Below, piece after piece: positions 61,201 through 64,000 of a stretch of 64,000 nucleotides of DNA. Numbering within the stretch: position 1 is the first letter of the stretch; each line of letters begins with the position of its first letter. The notes beneath the pieces were generated by a model. It saw only the letters and a program-made list of their open reading frames with translations, ran no database searches and had not been told where the DNA came from. Position numbers and translations under genes: made by a program. This stretch comes from Trichopria drosophilae (lineage: Eukaryota > Arthropoda > Insecta > Hymenoptera > Diapriidae), in assembly GCA_030407085.1 (NCBI GenBank), contig CM059582.1, positions 26,363,001-26,427,000 on the forward strand. The letters are read 5' to 3'.

Positions 61201-64000
61201 GGTCCACTATGAGATGTGATCTAATCTAAACAGATCTCGAATAAATTAACTTGCATGTGTCATATGTTGTCCAATCAATTCTGATGTTTAAAAATCAACT
61301 AATCGACAAATATAGAAAAGACATTTCTGCATATGAAATTCCAGCAAATAGTTAACATTCGTTAATTGACAGTTAAATTATATGCAAACACAAATAATAT
61401 AAGGAATGCTGTTTTATATTTGAGTATACATATTAAACTTGATGAAAGTTTCTTTAAATTTCATGAATTTTTTTTGTATGCATGTCACTTCCTGTACTTT
61501 TATTATATTTAAGGAAAGCAAGAAAATATCATTCAATTTAACGAATGTTTACATTAAAATCTGCACAATATGGACGACTTAATAAGTCTGACGAACTTTT
61601 TGGTGTTCCATCTAAAGAATAATAAATATAGAAACATTTTTAAAAATTATACTCTGAATAGTAGTGGAATTTGACTAATAATTTGTGCAATGATAATAGT
61701 TAACTGTAGCTGAGCAATTTCAACAGCCATATCTAAAGAATGACAACTAAATAATGACACCTGAAGACGGGCAGCCAGTAATTTCTAAATATTTTGATGG
61801 AGTCAAGTAACTTTTTAGTTGTTTCATTGCAACTTATTCCGACCAAATGTTAGTCCCATTTTACTTTTATGTAGTCTTAGGTTTGTTATCGAGATTTTTT
61901 AAGAGAATAATTTTTCAAACTTTTTTTTAAATATAAAAAATTCACAAATTGTCAATATATTTAACAATTTAAATTAAAAATGGCTGCTTATACTTAATGA
62001 CAATACTGCATGTAATAATTGAACTGCAGGGCTAATGGTATTGTGTATTTCACATCTGTTTAAATGTACAGGAATTAATAAACGATAGATATATAGATAT
62101 ATTAGAAATATGAAATGTATTTTTCGAATGGTAAGAGATTAATTTAAATTTTTAAAAAGTAATTTTTTTGTTGATTTACAGGTGATATTTTCTTAATCAA
62201 AAATGTTAGCTGACATATTTAGTAGATATTTAATTTGATTATTTCCGATACAAGAGCTGAATTTTGAAATAAATAATAGTAGAAAGTCTACGGTTTACAT
62301 TTAAAAATGTTCTCGATGATATTTTTTATTCTAAAGATCAGAAAAATCTTTAAACTAATAATGGGAGTAACTGCATAAGTCATAAAAAATACAATAAATG
62401 GCTAGAAACGCAATAGCTGGACGTCTAGTCTATTTGCTAATACGTCAATCCGAAACTACTAATTCCTTGCGCGTCAGGTAAAATGTTTGCACTACGCAGA
62501 TTTGCGCAAACGGCATTTAGTCGTGAAAAATGTGTGCTAAGTTATTAGCTTTACCGATAAGTATTATTCTTCGATTATCTTAAAACATTGCTTTTAAAGG
62601 ATCTGTCATCGAAAACGTAAAATTTTAGAAATTAACCATCTATAAAATTTCATGACTGAAACAAAACTTTGAATTTTGAATATTATCCAGAAGCCATTTA
62701 TTCGATTTCAATTAGTTGAAATTAGATTCTCAGTGACTGAATCAATAATAATCGAGACCTAGAGGATAGATTTAAGAACTGATCACTCAATTAGCACTTC
62801 TATCTCGAATTAGTCGCAGCTAGTTGATTGAAAAAACTAAAAAGTTAGTAATAATAACAAATTTTAAAGGCTGCTAAAAATTTAGCTTATAAAAGCAAGG
62901 TTAGCACATATAACTACAGATATTTTCTCTTAGTCTTTAGTGTTTCTTAAAATCATTTTGCATCTAATTTATATATAATGCTAGTTACTTCAAATATTTA
63001 ATTGTTTAAATCCAAAATATTGTTTCGTTATTAAATATTTTTGTTGGAAATAATTAGTTTAAACTTTATAATTAATTTTTAAACTGCTGAACAAAATCTT
63101 GAATCAAATGCTAAATGGCGCAACAATCTTCAAAAGAATATTACAATTTCTACATGAATTAAACTTTGTAGACCTACTATAAATAATAATTGTCAAAACT
63201 CTGAATTTATTGTAAATGTAGATCGTCGCTAATCTTGTAGATGATGCGTCGTAAAAGAACAAGAAAAAACATCTTAATACATCATAAAAAACATTTTTTG
63301 TAATTAGTGCTAAATCGATCAGAATGTTGTTAATATTATAAACTATTATTTCCTATTCATTGTCAAGTACAAAAGATTACAATACCTTCAGTGGAATTTT
63401 TTTTTAATTTTTGGTTTACTCTGTTTCAACAATTTTTTAAAAAATTTGATAAAATTAACAAAATGATCGACATTGACCGTCAATTACAACAGCTGACTGT
63501 AATGGTAAAAAATCTTAAGTGTCTAGGTGAACAATCGATCAAGATGTACAGATGGCTAAAAAATTACAACAGGTCTTAGTGATTTCTAGTAAAAACTTGT
63601 CAAGTAATTGATGAGTTGTTTTTAGAGTGTGAAACTGGTATTTTGCGCTACAAATTAATTGTATTAATTAAACACCGCACAAAATTAATTATCTCTTACA
63701 ATTATCGAATTTAAGCAATATTATTGACATACATGAAACTTTTAAGTTTAATATAAGAATTTTTTTAATAGGCTAATTAATTTGTTTCGTTTTATGGTTA
63801 GTTATTTTAATTTTTCCATATACTTCAGGAAATTTATTTATGTAACGAAATAAAAACTCATGAGTGTATTATACTCTGTAAAAACTATATGCAGGTTGTG
63901 GGTGTTTAAAATATCCATTTCTAGTTTAATATATGTAAATAATTTCTTTTACCATAGTTTAATAAGATAATTTTGAGGAAGAATACAAGACCACAAAAAA
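58213..64000. other. AT-rich intergenic sequence to window end
   Basis: A GC-richer patch at about 60880-60965 (GTGGATGCACACGTGAAGCA, AGCAGCCTTGAGAACAATTC) has no long frame and may be a noncoding exon or conserved element. The plus frame 63391-63579 has no family features. TACAGGGTGTTTTAA at 59726 resembles a transposon end, but no partner end was found. Confidence 0.45.

Noticed and set aside
1..64000. CRISPR arrays, bacterial operons or ribosomal RNA
   Set aside because: The DNA is eukaryotic with spliced introns. No direct repeats with regular unique spacers and no rRNA-like conserved blocks were seen.

Overview
This is a strongly AT-rich, gene-poor stretch of eukaryotic nuclear DNA, almost certainly from an insect. 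One protein-coding gene can be read with confidence: a spliced fatty acyl-CoA reductase (FAR) on the minus strand. The insect assignment rests on that FAR, which has an insect-type architecture of Rossmann SDR core, FAR_C domain and hydrophobic C-terminal tail. It is supported by short introns mixed with multi-kb introns, and by many small palindromic elements and satellite relics. The order is not certain; Hymenoptera is only a guess.

The FAR gene runs from the ATG at 31368 down to the TAA at 17828. I could rebuild eight coding exons: 31057-31368, 26162-26410, 24597-24742, 24283-24392, 21211-21406, 18486-18734, 18151-18408 and 17828-17939. Every boundary is GT-AG, every phase matches, and together they give one uninterrupted 543-residue protein. 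The nucleotide-binding TGGTGFLG motif, the STAY serine region, the YTFTK catalytic pair, the FAR_C region and a C-terminal hydrophobic anchor are all present, so the gene looks intact. A 3' splice site lies 10 bases upstream of the ATG, so the promoter and at least one noncoding exon lie at higher coordinates and were not found.

Region 1-17500, downstream of FAR, has no recognisable gene. It holds degenerate direct repeats with two retroelement primer-binding-site-like motifs (1-1080) and a palindromic element (3230-3418). It also has copies of a 'TTTAGGTTAGGAT' repeat (5590-6065), a 121-bp satellite array that turns head-to-head (9146-9800), and a GC-richer array built on AGTACTGAC words (11640-12010). 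A long fold-back element (12711-13455) and a near-perfect 44-bp-arm hairpin (16112-16230) complete it. The FAR introns carry further mobile-element relics and, in intron 5, a nearly 1-kb purine-rich strand containing a tandem repeat of about 105 bp.

Region 31400-64000, upstream of FAR, has no gene I can recognise. It contains second copies of the small elements seen in intron 1 and in the left arm, a paired hairpin at 54.2/54.4 kb, clustered nuclear-receptor-type half sites at 57.3-57.7 kb, and a CpG-rich patch followed by a TATA box at 57.9-58.2 kb. A few other GC-richer patches (39.5, 44.1 and 60.9 kb) may be promoters or noncoding exons of unseen genes. I found no tRNA, rRNA or CRISPR array. 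The most unusual themes are the recurring paired CAAGATGGCGG/ATCC-type motif at many loci, the palindromic mini-element families, and the polypurine intron. No clear novel biochemical system is visible.
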